Assembly (NCBI GenBank): GCA_023212725.1
Contig: JALBYF010000070.1
Location: 1-64,000 of the forward strand
Reading direction: 5' to 3'
Origin: Tranzscheliella williamsii
Taxonomy: Eukaryota > Basidiomycota > Ustilaginomycetes > Ustilaginales > Ustilaginaceae
DNA length: 64,000 bases
In this document: piece by piece, positions 29,917 to 38,517 of the stretch
How the letters are laid out: each line of letters opens with the position of its first letter
Position numbering within the stretch: the stretch's first letter is position 1
The notes under the pieces: generated by a model
Seen by the model: only the letters and a program-made list of their open reading frames with translations
Database searches by the model: none
Told to the model about the DNA's origin: nothing
Program-made: the position numbers and the translations under genes

Positions 29917-30211
29917 AGAGCCTCATCAAGGCGTGCAAATCTCTGCCAGCTAATACGCGACGAGAAGCTGGCCTCTCAGACTGCCAAAAGGATGCAGTGC
30001 AAAAGCGCCATCGTGAAATTCGGACCTCTTAGCATCATGTATTTTTATTGCATCTCACAGGCATAATAGTAGCTGCCGTCACTTTTGTCTTGGCCTAACA
30101 CGCTTCTAGTTGCTCTGTGGTTTACATGCTATATCTTTGCATTGAACAGCTGCGGTGCGTGACAGGAGATGGAGAAGAGCGCAGTTCATGTGCAGGCGAC
30201 GGCGACGGGGT

Positions 30212-30991
30212 TTAACTGGACTCCTTGGTTTCAGCAGCGGAGGCGCCAGCGGCTGCTTGTTCCTTTTCCTTCGCTTCCTGTTCCTGCTGGATGGCGAACC
30301 TGGCGCTGAGGAGCTTGGCGGAACAATTGCGGATGTTCTGGTCTGCGCGCTGGATGCCGCCGTCAAGGGCGCGCTTGTAGGCCGTGAGCGCCTCCTCAAG
30401 CTGTTCGCACGCCTCTAGCACAGCGGCAAGATTGTACTGGATCTCAGGGTCGTCCGGAGTAATGGAAGCGGCGGTCTTGAGATGCGACACGGCGAGGTCT
30501 GGGCGCGACGGCTTGCTGAGCACGTACGCCGAGGCCAGGTTGGTGTGCGCGTCCGCGCTGTCGGGCGCCAGTTCCAGCGACGAGTTCCAGGCGCTGATGG
30601 CCGCGTCCAGATCGCGATCGTGGTAGTGGCAGACGCCGAGGTTGAAGAGCGCCGATGAATTCGCCTTGATCTCCAGACTGCGTTCGTACGCTTGCTTCGC
30701 CTTTACCAGGTCGCCGCTCTCGAGATGCATCGTTCCCTCTTCCAAGAAGCGCTGTGACTCCTCGTCTGCCGGATCCAGCGAGGAGGAGGCCGGTGTGGTC
30801 GATGTAGCATACCTACGGCTACATGTGACAGGGATGGCATACCTCTTCTGCGCATGAGCCATCGCCATTTCCGACCTAGGCATACGCGCTACCGGCAAGC
30901 GAACCGCGCGGAACGCCACCGCCACTGGACTGGCACGAACGAAAGCACGAGCAGCTGTCGTGCTAGCCTGTCTGGAGGTGGATGCAAACAT
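30212..30991 (-). CDS. Mitochondrial-type tetratricopeptide repeat protein
   Basis: An intronless ORF of 259 aa. The N-terminal ~65 residues are Arg/Ala/Ser-rich without acidic residues (RQASTTAARAFVRASPVAV; RRYATSTTPASS), a strong mitochondrial presequence with a plausible cleavage near RRYAT. At least four TPR units follow: LESGDLVKAKQAYERSLEI, SALFNLGVCHYHDRDLDAAI, ADAHTNLASAYVLS and IQYNLAAVLEACEQLEEALTAYKRAL. The C-terminal tail is Glu/Lys/Ala-rich and probably coiled or disordered. TPR domains bind partner proteins; no specific orthologue can be named. It is divergent from the RRG7-like gene. Confidence 0.85.
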   Translation of the reverse strand: MFASTSRQASTTAARAFVRASPVAVAFRAVRLPVARMPRSEMAMAHAQKRYAIPVTCSRRYATSTTPASSSLDPADEESQRFLEEGTMHLESGDLVKAKQAYERSLEIKANSSALFNLGVCHYHDRDLDAAISAWNSSLELAPDSADAHTNLASAYVLSKPSRPDLAVSHLKTAASITPDDPEIQYNLAAVLEACEQLEEALTAYKRALDGGIQRADQNIRNCSAKLLSARFAIQQEQEAKEKEQAAAGASAAETKESS

Positions 30992-31285
30992 GGCGCGGTG
31001 TAGATGCTCGTGGAGTCTGATGTGATATGGTGATGATAGCGAGAAGATGCGAAAGCGGATGGTCCGATGGCCAAAGTGTTGAATGCTTCCGACGCCAGCC
31101 GAAGTCGAGGCACTTCTTCCAACAAGGTGGGTTTGTCGGGAATCGGAAGTAGGCCGTGGGAACGGCCTGCAAAGGTTGCTTGGTCAATGATTGCTGAGGG
31201 TACAGTGATTATAGAGAAATGTAACAAGCTGCGCCTCTGCACCTCACCTACTCGATGCAAAGGATAGCATGATCCTCACGATAGC
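30992..31285. promoter_or_regulatory. Shared divergent promoter region TPR gene/RRG7
   Basis: 294 bp separate the two start codons; both promoters must lie here. It includes the duplication at 31263-31294 that overlaps the RRG7 start. Confidence 0.5.
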
Positions 31286-31294
31286 ATGATCCTC
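31263..31294 (+). repeat. 17-bp-period duplication creating a uORF that overlaps the RRG7 start
   Basis: GATAGCATGATCCTC occurs at 31263 and again 17 bp later at 31280. Each copy has an ATG. The first (31269) opens a six-codon reading frame whose TGA (31287-31289) overlaps the second ATG (31286) as ATGA. Confidence 0.85.
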
Positions 31295-32107
31295 GCTCCG
31301 TGGCGGTCCAACGTCTCTGCGAGTCTTTGTCATGACTGGGCCACAGCAAGCACAAACGCGGCCACTCGCTGCCGTTACTATAGCAGCCCACCGCAGCGGC
31401 CAGGCGTGACGGCGTCCAGACAGGCAACAACGGTCAGCCTCCAGTCCGAGAGCGAGAGCTCAGTGGCAAGAGGCACGCGCTTCGAATTGCTATGCCAAGC
31501 CGTGCTCAAGGCTGTTCTCGGCATGCAGCTGGACAGGACGGGAGGAGCTGGCGACAAGGGTGTCGACCTACGAGGATGGTGGCATCCGCCCACCGCGCCT
31601 GGGCACCCGCTCGATAGGCGCATCCGGATCCTGGCGCAATGCAAGTGCCAGGACGAGGGTGGTAAAAAGATGGGACCGGTGCTAGTGCGCGAGATGGAAG
31701 GAGTGCTGTATAGAGCCATTGCTCCCAGCGTAGCTCCACGTTCTCCTTTCCCGTCTCCTATCTCCGCGCAGGATGCCGATGACGCACACGCGGAGTCGGC
31801 CACGGCCGGGATCATTCTCTCTTCCTCTGGATTCAGCAAGCAGGCCCTAATCCAAGTCATGTCCAGTACAGTGCCGCTCGTCGCAATACATGTCGCGGCT
31901 GAGCGGTTGGGCGATGGACGTTCCCCTGTAGACGCTGCTGATCGATGCATATCCATCATCTGGAACGACCGCTTCGGTTCTTCTCAGCATGGTGTCGCCG
32001 GAGGACAGCTCGAGGTACGGTGGGAACGGCTTCTAAAGCCGAACACGCAGGCTGCAGAGCCGTCAGGCCGGCCGGTCGTCTATCGATCAGGGTCAAGGCT
32101 CGGTTAG
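31286..32107 (+). CDS. RRG7: Mitochondrial restriction-endonuclease-like protein, RRG7 family
   Basis: An intronless ORF of 273 aa. The N terminus (WRSNVSASLCHDWATASTNAATRCRYYSS) looks like a mitochondrial presequence. The conserved domain starts at ARGTRFELL and contains DRTGGAGDKGVDLRGWW (Asp93 or nearby) and IRILAQCKCQ (Gln118-x-Lys120), a PD-(D/E)xK-type catalytic pattern, then GPVLVREMEG. This matches the DUF2034/RRG7 family, related to Mrr-like nucleases. The yeast member is required for respiratory growth, but its biochemical role is not established. Whether this protein cuts DNA is unknown. The start codon choice is complicated by the upstream out-of-frame ATG. Confidence 0.85.
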   Translation: MILAPWRSNVSASLCHDWATASTNAATRCRYYSSPPQRPGVTASRQATTVSLQSESESSVARGTRFELLCQAVLKAVLGMQLDRTGGAGDKGVDLRGWWHPPTAPGHPLDRRIRILAQCKCQDEGGKKMGPVLVREMEGVLYRAIAPSVAPRSPFPSPISAQDADDAHAESATAGIILSSSGFSKQALIQVMSSTVPLVAIHVAAERLGDGRSPVDAADRCISIIWNDRFGSSQHGVAGGQLEVRWERLLKPNTQAAEPSGRPVVYRSGSRLG

Positions 32108-32319
32108 CAGCCCGCACACGTAATCGCAGTCAGGATGTCTGTCCTTCTAAAACTTGCCATCAACCCTGCCACTGCGGGCGAGGTATGATGCGTGACACTT
32201 TGCGCTGCCGCATAGCCTTCGGTGCATTCGGTCGAAAGACCATGTCGGGTCCGAAGCAGATTTCGGGAGTTCCTCAGCGTGGCACGCAATTTGGAATTCC
32301 GGCCCTTCGGCTGGCTTCT

Positions 32320-32408
32320 GGGCGTGGAGATAGGGGCGGCTTTTACCGCTGGGCGTGGAGATAGGGGCGGCTTTTACCGCTGGGCGTGGAGATAGGGTCG
32401 GCTTTTAA
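32320..32408. repeat. 31-bp minisatellite, three copies
   Basis: Units begin GGGCGTGGAGATAGGGGCGG at 32320 and 32351 (identical), and a third, diverged copy starts at 32382 and fades at about 32408. G-rich on the plus strand, with GGGCG and GGGG runs. Lies about 400-490 bp upstream of the old yellow enzyme start, so it could carry upstream activator sites. Confidence 0.9.
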
Positions 32409-32674
32409 TGCCCGCGTCCATCGGGACGGCCTTGGCGGTAAAGCAATTCGCGGGCCAAGCAGCACGATTCTCATATCGAATTATGATAGCCGTCGTCGGG
32501 GTATCGCTTATCTAGAATCGAACGAATTCCATGATGGGTAAGCATCGCTGCAAGCGGGACTGGGAAGGCAGCGATCGCGATCACTGCAGGAGGGTCTGTG
32601 CCACAGAGACGGTTGATTCATCGATGACGTGGGATAGAAAGTTGACATCGCGCCGCAATGTTCCTCTCCGCGTG

Positions 32675-32681
32675 TATAAAA
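32675..32681 (+). promoter_or_regulatory. TATA box of old yellow enzyme gene
   Basis: TATAAAA in the context CGTGTATAAAAGGC, 130 bp before the ATG at 32805. It lies downstream of the earlier in-frame ATG (32658), which argues that translation starts at 32805. Confidence 0.6.
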
Positions 32682-32804
32682 GGCACACCCTTCTTGCGTC
32701 TAGGCATCCGTCGCTATCAACCACCGCAAGCTCCTCCGTTTTCGTCGACTAGATCAAAATACTGCAGGCCTCCGACTTTCCCCCGTTCGATCCATTCGAC
32801 CAAC

Positions 32805-34208
32805 ATGGTGTTTTCAAACGGCGCTGCCAAACCTTACGTTGAGATGGAAGCATCCAATTTCGTCTCGGGCCTGACGGCCCCGCTGGTGGACTCGCTCGAC
32901 GCGCTGAAGGTCAGCCACTTTGCCAGCACGCGCGAAGGTCATCCGCCGCCCGGGTCGATGCCGGACGCCATCTTGCCCGAGGGAGTCAAGAAGCCGCTGC
33001 TGTTCACGCCTCTTACGCTACCCTTTGCGCGGCCAGAGGAGAACGGCCGACAGACGCACAAGAACCGCGTGATCGTCTCGCCTATGTGCCAGTACTCTGC
33101 TCGTGATGGATTCCCCTCGCCGTATCACCTCGCGCACCTGGGCTCCTTCGCGCTCCACGGCGCTGGGACCATCGTTATGGAAGCATCGGCCGTTGTGCCC
33201 GAAGGACGGATCACGCCGCAGGATCTTGGGCTTTGGTCCGAGGCTCACCGCGACGCTCACAAGGCGCTCGTCTCGGCACTCAAGTCGTTCAGCGACGGGC
33301 TTGCCATGGGCGTCCAGCTCTCCCATGCTGGTCGCAAGGCATCGACCTGGTCTCCGTTCCACCGCGGTGTGCGCAAAAACAGGCACTTTGCCAGTGTAGA
33401 AGAAGGCGGCTGGCCGGCGAATGTCGTGGCGCCCTCGGCGATCGCATACGACGAAGGCCACCTGACGCCTCGCGAGCTCACCGAGGTCGACATCAAGAAA
33501 CTGGAGGACGCGTTTGTCCAGGCGGCGCGGTGGGCGTTCGAGGCGGGCCACGACTTTGTCGAAGTGCATGCGGCGCACGGGTACCTGCTGCATTCTTTCC
33601 TGAGCCCGTTGTCCAACCACCGCACGGATGCGTACGGCGGCAGCTTGGAGAACCGGGCGAGGCTGCTTGTCGATGTGGCGCGACGCATCCGGGCCGAGTT
33701 CCCGGGCAAGGGCTTATGGGTGCGTGTCAGCTCTACGGACTGGGCCGAGGAGGCCGGTCACGGCGCGTCGTGGACGGTGGATCAGACGGTGCAAGTGGCG
33801 CAGATGCTGCAGGACGTCGGCGTCGACCTGATCGACATGAGCTCGGGCGGGCTGGTGCCGTTCCAGAAGATCACCGTCGGGCCGGGCTACCAGCTGTTTG
33901 CAGCGCGTGCTGTTCGCGCCGCACTCGCAGCGCACGCCGGCAGCGGTCAACCCCAGATGCTCGTCGGCGCCGTCGGCATGATGGAGGGCTCCGACCAGTC
34001 GGCCGACGGCCATAACCTTGTACATGCCGGCCAGCTCGCCGAGAAGTCGCTGCAGAACGGCGACTGCGACGCCGTCCTGCTCGCCCGCGGCATGATGGCC
34101 AACCCCAAGTGGACCGAGGATGCCGCCATCTCGCTCACCGGCTCGGTCCGCTGCGCCGGCAACCCGCAGTACCACCGCGTGCACCCCGCCAAACGCCCCG
34201 ACCTTTGA
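32805..34208 (+). CDS. Old yellow enzyme-like NADH:flavin oxidoreductase (YqjM/class III type)
   Basis: An intronless ORF of 467 aa from 32805 (MVFSNG); an ATG 49 codons upstream would add a presequence-like segment but precedes the TATA box. The FMN TIM barrel shows KNRVIVSPMCQYSA (Cys95, the redox-tuning Cys of the thermophilic-like YqjM class), GVQLSHAGRK, VHAAHGYLLHSFLSPLSN with RTDAYGGS (substrate His/His and phosphate-binding loop), and LLARGMMANP near the end. These enzymes use NAD(P)H to reduce activated C=C bonds of enones, nitro compounds and oxylipins. The ~60-residue N-terminal extension before the barrel is usual for fungal members. Physiological substrate unknown; likely cytosolic. 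Confidence 0.92.
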   Translation: MVFSNGAAKPYVEMEASNFVSGLTAPLVDSLDALKVSHFASTREGHPPPGSMPDAILPEGVKKPLLFTPLTLPFARPEENGRQTHKNRVIVSPMCQYSARDGFPSPYHLAHLGSFALHGAGTIVMEASAVVPEGRITPQDLGLWSEAHRDAHKALVSALKSFSDGLAMGVQLSHAGRKASTWSPFHRGVRKNRHFASVEEGGWPANVVAPSAIAYDEGHLTPRELTEVDIKKLEDAFVQAARWAFEAGHDFVEVHAAHGYLLHSFLSPLSNHRTDAYGGSLENRARLLVDVARRIRAEFPGKGLWVRVSSTDWAEEAGHGASWTVDQTVQVAQMLQDVGVDLIDMSSGGLVPFQKITVGPGYQLFAARAVRAALAAHAGSGQPQMLVGAVGMMEGSDQSADGHNLVHAGQLAEKSLQNGDCDAVLLARGMMANPKWTEDAAISLTGSVRCAGNPQYHRVHPAKRPDL

Positions 34209-34393
34209 GCCCCCGAATCAACCCAGCCGAATCAACCCAGCCGGAGCGCCTCAGGGCGCCACAAGACCCTTTGCCTGTATCTTACGCTAGAATCGATCAT
34301 AGAGCCCTAATTGCATCGTAAAAAGCATGTCACAAGAGTGCCAGACAGGTACAGAAGGGTGGGGACGGGGTGGACGGGCTAAGGTGTGGGCCT

Positions 34394-35516
34394 CTAGAGC
34401 TTGTGCTTGCCCTTGGGCGGATGCTGGGGATCGGCGCGGATGCGCACGATGGCCTTGCCCCAGGTCTTGCGGTCGGCGAGGTCCTTGAGGCCCTGGGGCA
34501 CGCTGTCGAGGCCCTCGTAGATGTGCTCGAAGACGGTGGGGACGATTTTCTTGGTGGCGAACATATCCATGAGCGCCTCCCAGGTTTCGGGGATCTTGCC
34601 CGGTTCGTTGCGCACGTATGCGCCCCAGTGAACGCCGGTGACCGCGACGTTCTTGAGCAGAATCAGGTTGGCGGGAATCTTCTCGATGCTGCCGGCGGCG
34701 AAGCCGACGACAATGATGCGGCCGTTCCAGGCGATCACCTTGAGCGAGGGGACGATCATCCCGACCGGGTCGTACACCACATCCACGCCATGGCCCTCGG
34801 TGATTTCTGCCGGACACGAAAGAATATGGGCGCGCGCGGCGGTTAGTTCTGCTGGCGGAGCGCAAGAGGGAGGGACTGAACAACGTACCTTTGACCTGCT
34901 TCTGCCAGTCGCTATCGCGGTAGTTAACGGCGTGGTCTGCGCCGCCGACGTCCTTGCAGACGCGCATCTTCTCGGGGGAGCCGGCGGTGGCGATGACCTT
35001 GGCGCCCATCGCCTTGGCGATCTGGATGGCGCAGATGCCGACGCCACCGGCGCCGGCGTGGACAAGCACCCACTCGTCCTCCTGCACATCGGCGCGGAAC
35101 TTGAGCGCGGCATAGCTGGTCGGCCAGGTGATGAAGAGCCCCGCCGCCTGCTCCAGCGACATCCCGTCCGGCACCACCATCAGCTGCCAGAAGTCAGCTT
35201 TCACCTTCTCGCCATACGCTCCCTGCGCCGCGCCAAACACCCGCGTCTTGCCCGGCACAAATTCGCACCCCTCCGGAATCGGCGAATCTTTGGAGATGAC
35301 CCCCGCCATCTCCACACCCGGCACGTACGGATGCGGCGTCTTGGTCTGGTACTTGCCCTGCACCGCTAGAATGTCGAAGAAGTTGAATGCCGCCGAATGG
35401 ACGTCAATCAGCACCTCGTTCGAGCCGGGCGCGCACGTCGGCTCCGGCACGCTATCCGACAACGTCGATGGCAGCTCCGATGGGTCAATATCCTTGTGCA
35501 GGTAGAAGGCTCTCAT
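34394..35516 (-). CDS. MDR-family quinone oxidoreductase / zinc-binding-type dehydrogenase
   Basis: Exon 1 (35516-34889) and exon 2 (34806-34394) flank an 82-nt intron (GTACGT...CGGCAG); 346 aa. The N-terminal GroES-like domain reads VHSAAFNFFDILAVQGKYQ and HPYVPGVEMAGVI; the Rossmann domain has VLVHAGAGGVGICAIQIAKAMGA. The zinc-ligand Cys/His set of alcohol dehydrogenases is absent, as in NADPH:quinone oxidoreductases (zeta-crystallin/QOR type). VVYDPVGM and IIVVGFAAG support this placement. The reaction is likely NADPH-dependent reduction of quinones or enoyl compounds. The C terminus is Lys/His-rich (PKGKHKL); no targeting signal is seen. Divergent from the siderophore-type acyltransferase. 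Confidence 0.9.
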
Positions 35517-35927
35517 CTTGAACTCCTGCAGACGTGCTTGGTGCTGATACGATGAGCTTGGTGCAGGTTGGCGGACCGAAGGCGATGGAGAACAGTAGAG
35601 ACACAGAAGAATGTGGCCAAAGGTACGTCCCCACGTCCCCACGGCTTCTCCACACCCACCGGCTAAGATGGTAGGTGGGCCGGCCACAACCGGCCGGCTT
35701 TGTGAGTTGGGAATTGAATGGCGCCTGATAGGCTTTGTTGTTAGACCAAGGCTGGATCCCTCTTTTCGGCCGTGACGCCGCCAATTTCGAATTCATGCAT
35801 AAATGTGGAGTAAAAAGCTGATTTCTAAGCATGTTTTCCAAGCGATCCGCTCGAGGTTCGTGGTTGGGCCAACGTGTGTAAACACTAAGAGTCTCTTCCC
35901 CCATCTTGGACAGACGACACTGTCACC
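35517..35927. promoter_or_regulatory. Divergent promoter region
   Basis: About 410 bp between the MDR gene and the siderophore-type acyltransferase. It contains a GGCCGGCCAC/ACCGGCCGGC GC-rich cluster near 35678-35700. GATA-type iron-repressor sites (HGATAR) were looked for; AGATAG-like matches are not clear. Confidence 0.4.
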
Positions 35928-37470
35928 ATGTCGGCATTGGCGCATCTCGCCTCACCAGCGACAAAGAGAGCATCGACTATCGTAGCGCCTGGCTCCTATC
36001 CCTTCAGTCTGCCCGATGGAAACAAGTTCAGCATCCAAGTTTCTCACCCCTCGGTTCAAGATGACCTTGACGGTACAGCCTCTCCCCGCACTTCCGACTG
36101 CGGAGCAGGAGCCGCCTCGGAAAAGAGGAGGGTGCATCGAATCAAGCTCGCAACACATACGCCGCATGACTGGATCGATACAGATAACACGATCTGTGTA
36201 ACGTCGCCCTTGCCTTCGTACGCCACTTCAGCAGCGGAACCCGATGACAACAGCCTTGCATCTCGCAGCAAGCGGTTCGCAACTCTTCGCATCGAATCAG
36301 CGGCGTTGCCAGCGGGAGTCGTGGTGCATAGCGCACCGAAGCTATGGAACTGGCTACACGTCTTTTTCGCCTTGTGGCCGATGCAGGAGCACGTCAATCT
36401 TGGCGCTGAGAATCTCGGCCGCGATCGGGTAGAGCAGTTGCTCACCTCGGGCCTGGCCATATTGCATCCCTTAAAGTCTACTGATGGCCGTAGCTCGGAG
36501 AGCAAGGCGCAAATCGATGTATCGCAGCTTCTGGTCTCTCGGTCGGCCTTCTGGCAAGGGTTGGGGTCTCCGACGGTCCCGTTCTCGCCATGGGTCCTGC
36601 CGTTGGCTGATGCGGCAACGGTCGCGTCGCTGTCGTCGGTTTTGTCAGAGAGATCAGTGTGGCCCGCCACCTCGCCGCCGAAGCCTGAGCTATCGGCAGG
36701 ACCTCTCTACTCGCGGTTCATTCCTGGACTCGACTCGCATCTGACGTTCCGGATCGCATCTTCGGCCAATGCCAAGGACGTGGATCTGATCACGGATTGG
36801 CATGCCACGGAGCGAGTCAACGAAGGATGGAGGCAGAAGCTGAGCCGCGAAAAGCAGCTGGCTCTTATGCAGAAGACCGAGAAAGATCCGTCGGCGATCG
36901 GCCTGATCGGAGAGTGGGACGGCGAGCCGTGGGGCTATGTGGAAATTTACTACGCGCGTCACTATCCCATCTCGCAATACTACCACGCCGGCCAACACGA
37001 CCGCGGCTTTCACGCGCTGGTGGGGGAAGAAAGGTTCCGCGGACCCCACCGCGTCCGCAGCTGGATGGGCAGCGTGCTTCACCTCATGTTTGCACTCGAC
37101 CCGTCCACCACCCTCTGTGTCTCGGAGCCCCGGCTTTCGAACGCCAAAATGATCCAGTACGAGATCATGGTAGGAGGCAACATAGAAAAACACATCGACT
37201 TCGACCATAAACGGGCAGCGCTCGTGCTGTTTGCAAAAGAACGCTACTTCCAACTCTGCCCTATGGGCGTCCTCCCCGAACATGTAAGCTAGTCTTTCTC
37301 TCCTCTATTCGAAGACGATGCGAGGTGGTCGTCAGGCCCATCCATCATCCGAGAGTCGTTCGTCGACATGCTAACGTGCCCCCAACGCTGCATAGGCGCT
37401 ACTCGGCTCCCTTCCACCAGACGAAACGAGACGGATGATTGTGCATGGAGCTCGATTGTGGTCGCTTTGA
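35928..37470 (+). CDS. Siderophore N-acyltransferase (SidF/SidL/Fer5-type GNAT)
   Basis: Exon 1 (35928-37283) and exon 2 (37396-37470) flank a 112-nt intron (GTAAGC...GCATAG); 476 aa. The C-terminal IucB/AlcB-type acyltransferase domain reads DWHATERVNEGWRQK, IGLIGEWDGEPWGYVEIYY, HYPISQYYHAGQHDRGFHAL, VGEERFRG, HLMFALDP, VSEPRLSNAKMI and HKRAALVLFAKERYFQL. This set is diagnostic of fungal enzymes that acylate N5-hydroxyornithine from acyl-CoA for ferrichrome-, fusarinine- or ferrichrome A-type siderophores. The N-terminal half is divergent. No NRPS, ornithine monooxygenase or enoyl-CoA hydratase lies nearby, so it is not in a siderophore cluster here. A SidL-like acetyltransferase for intracellular ferrichrome is the likeliest role. 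Confidence 0.87.
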
Positions 37471-38517
37471 GAAAGTCTTGAAGCCGGAGATGTTACATTT
37501 CTAGAGTTTTGCAGCGCAGTCTTTTCAGTTGCATCAGGCGCAGGCCGCGTCGGTTGGCTGACAAGTACTCATCTCTAGCTGGTCAAGAGGCATAGACAAT
37601 CACATAGCGGCGGTAGCCACCCAACATGCATACAAGTGGGAAATGTGACTTAGAAGCGACCGAGCAGCCGGAACTTTGACATGCGATCGCTAGAACGGCT
37701 TCTCTGCACCGTGACTCGTGCTGCATCCCTATTTGTATTGCGATGGACGATTCGCTAGCTTCGTACAGCTGCACCTGCAGGCACGCGCATACGCAAGATC
37801 CGAAAACGCTTCTATCGCATCACCTTAGGCGAGCGAGTCTGCGAACACCCCATTGCGAGTCATTTGGGTCGATCCCATTCCGCTAGACTGAGCTTCCCAC
37901 GCTCGCGCAGCTATCACAACCCTTTCGCAGCAGTCACAACATTACTATGCTTGCGGCGAAATTGGTTCATATACCATGCATGTCCGCTACCATTCGGTGG
38001 TTTACAGTTCAGCTGTTGACTGGACTAGCCTAGCCAAAGCCCGGGACTCGGCCGTGTGTAGCTAGCTGGCTTAAGGTGGTCTGCGTCGCCTCTCTCATCT
38101 AGTCTTGTATACTCACACTTGCTCTGCCTTTCTTGACTGGAGCGAGCGCTAGCCTGGGAGCGCTAACCTGCAGCTTGCACACAGCTCGGGTTCTCTGTGT
38201 GACGCCACCATCACCTTCTTTCCGCGGTGCTTTCTCTTTGCAGATCAAGTCGGAGTTGCCCAGTCATCCGACCAAAGCAGCTCGCTCGTCCTGTGTGACA
38301 CCATCTACGTTTCAACCACTGTCACCACGGTCTTCAACACCAGCGCCATGACCCCGACCTGACCCCGATCAATTCTCTCACCCTCGCATCAGTACATATC
38401 TTGCGATTGCCCTTAGATTCAGATCATCGCACCGCTCTTTCTATTTTCTTTCTACCATCACACCAATGACGCTGCTCGTCTTCCGGTAGCATTAAGATTG
38501 CCGCCGGCGCCTTCGAC
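37471..38517. other. Intergenic region upstream of the large regulator
   Basis: About 1 kb. The last 300 bp are C/T-rich on the plus strand, typical of a long regulator leader. No gene, RNA or repeat recognised. Confidence 0.4.

Larger units (their letters stand above)
32108..32804. other. Intergenic region with minisatellite
   Basis: About 700 bp between RRG7 and the first old yellow enzyme. It holds the 31-bp tandem array (32320-32408) and the TATA box at 32675. The reading frame of the downstream gene is open to an ATG at 32658, but that ATG precedes the TATA box. Confidence 0.5.

Noticed and set aside
32658..32804. In-frame N-terminal extension of the first old yellow enzyme (presequence-like)
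   Set aside because: A good TATA box lies inside it at 32675, so transcription probably starts after the upstream ATG. 5' mapping could overturn this.
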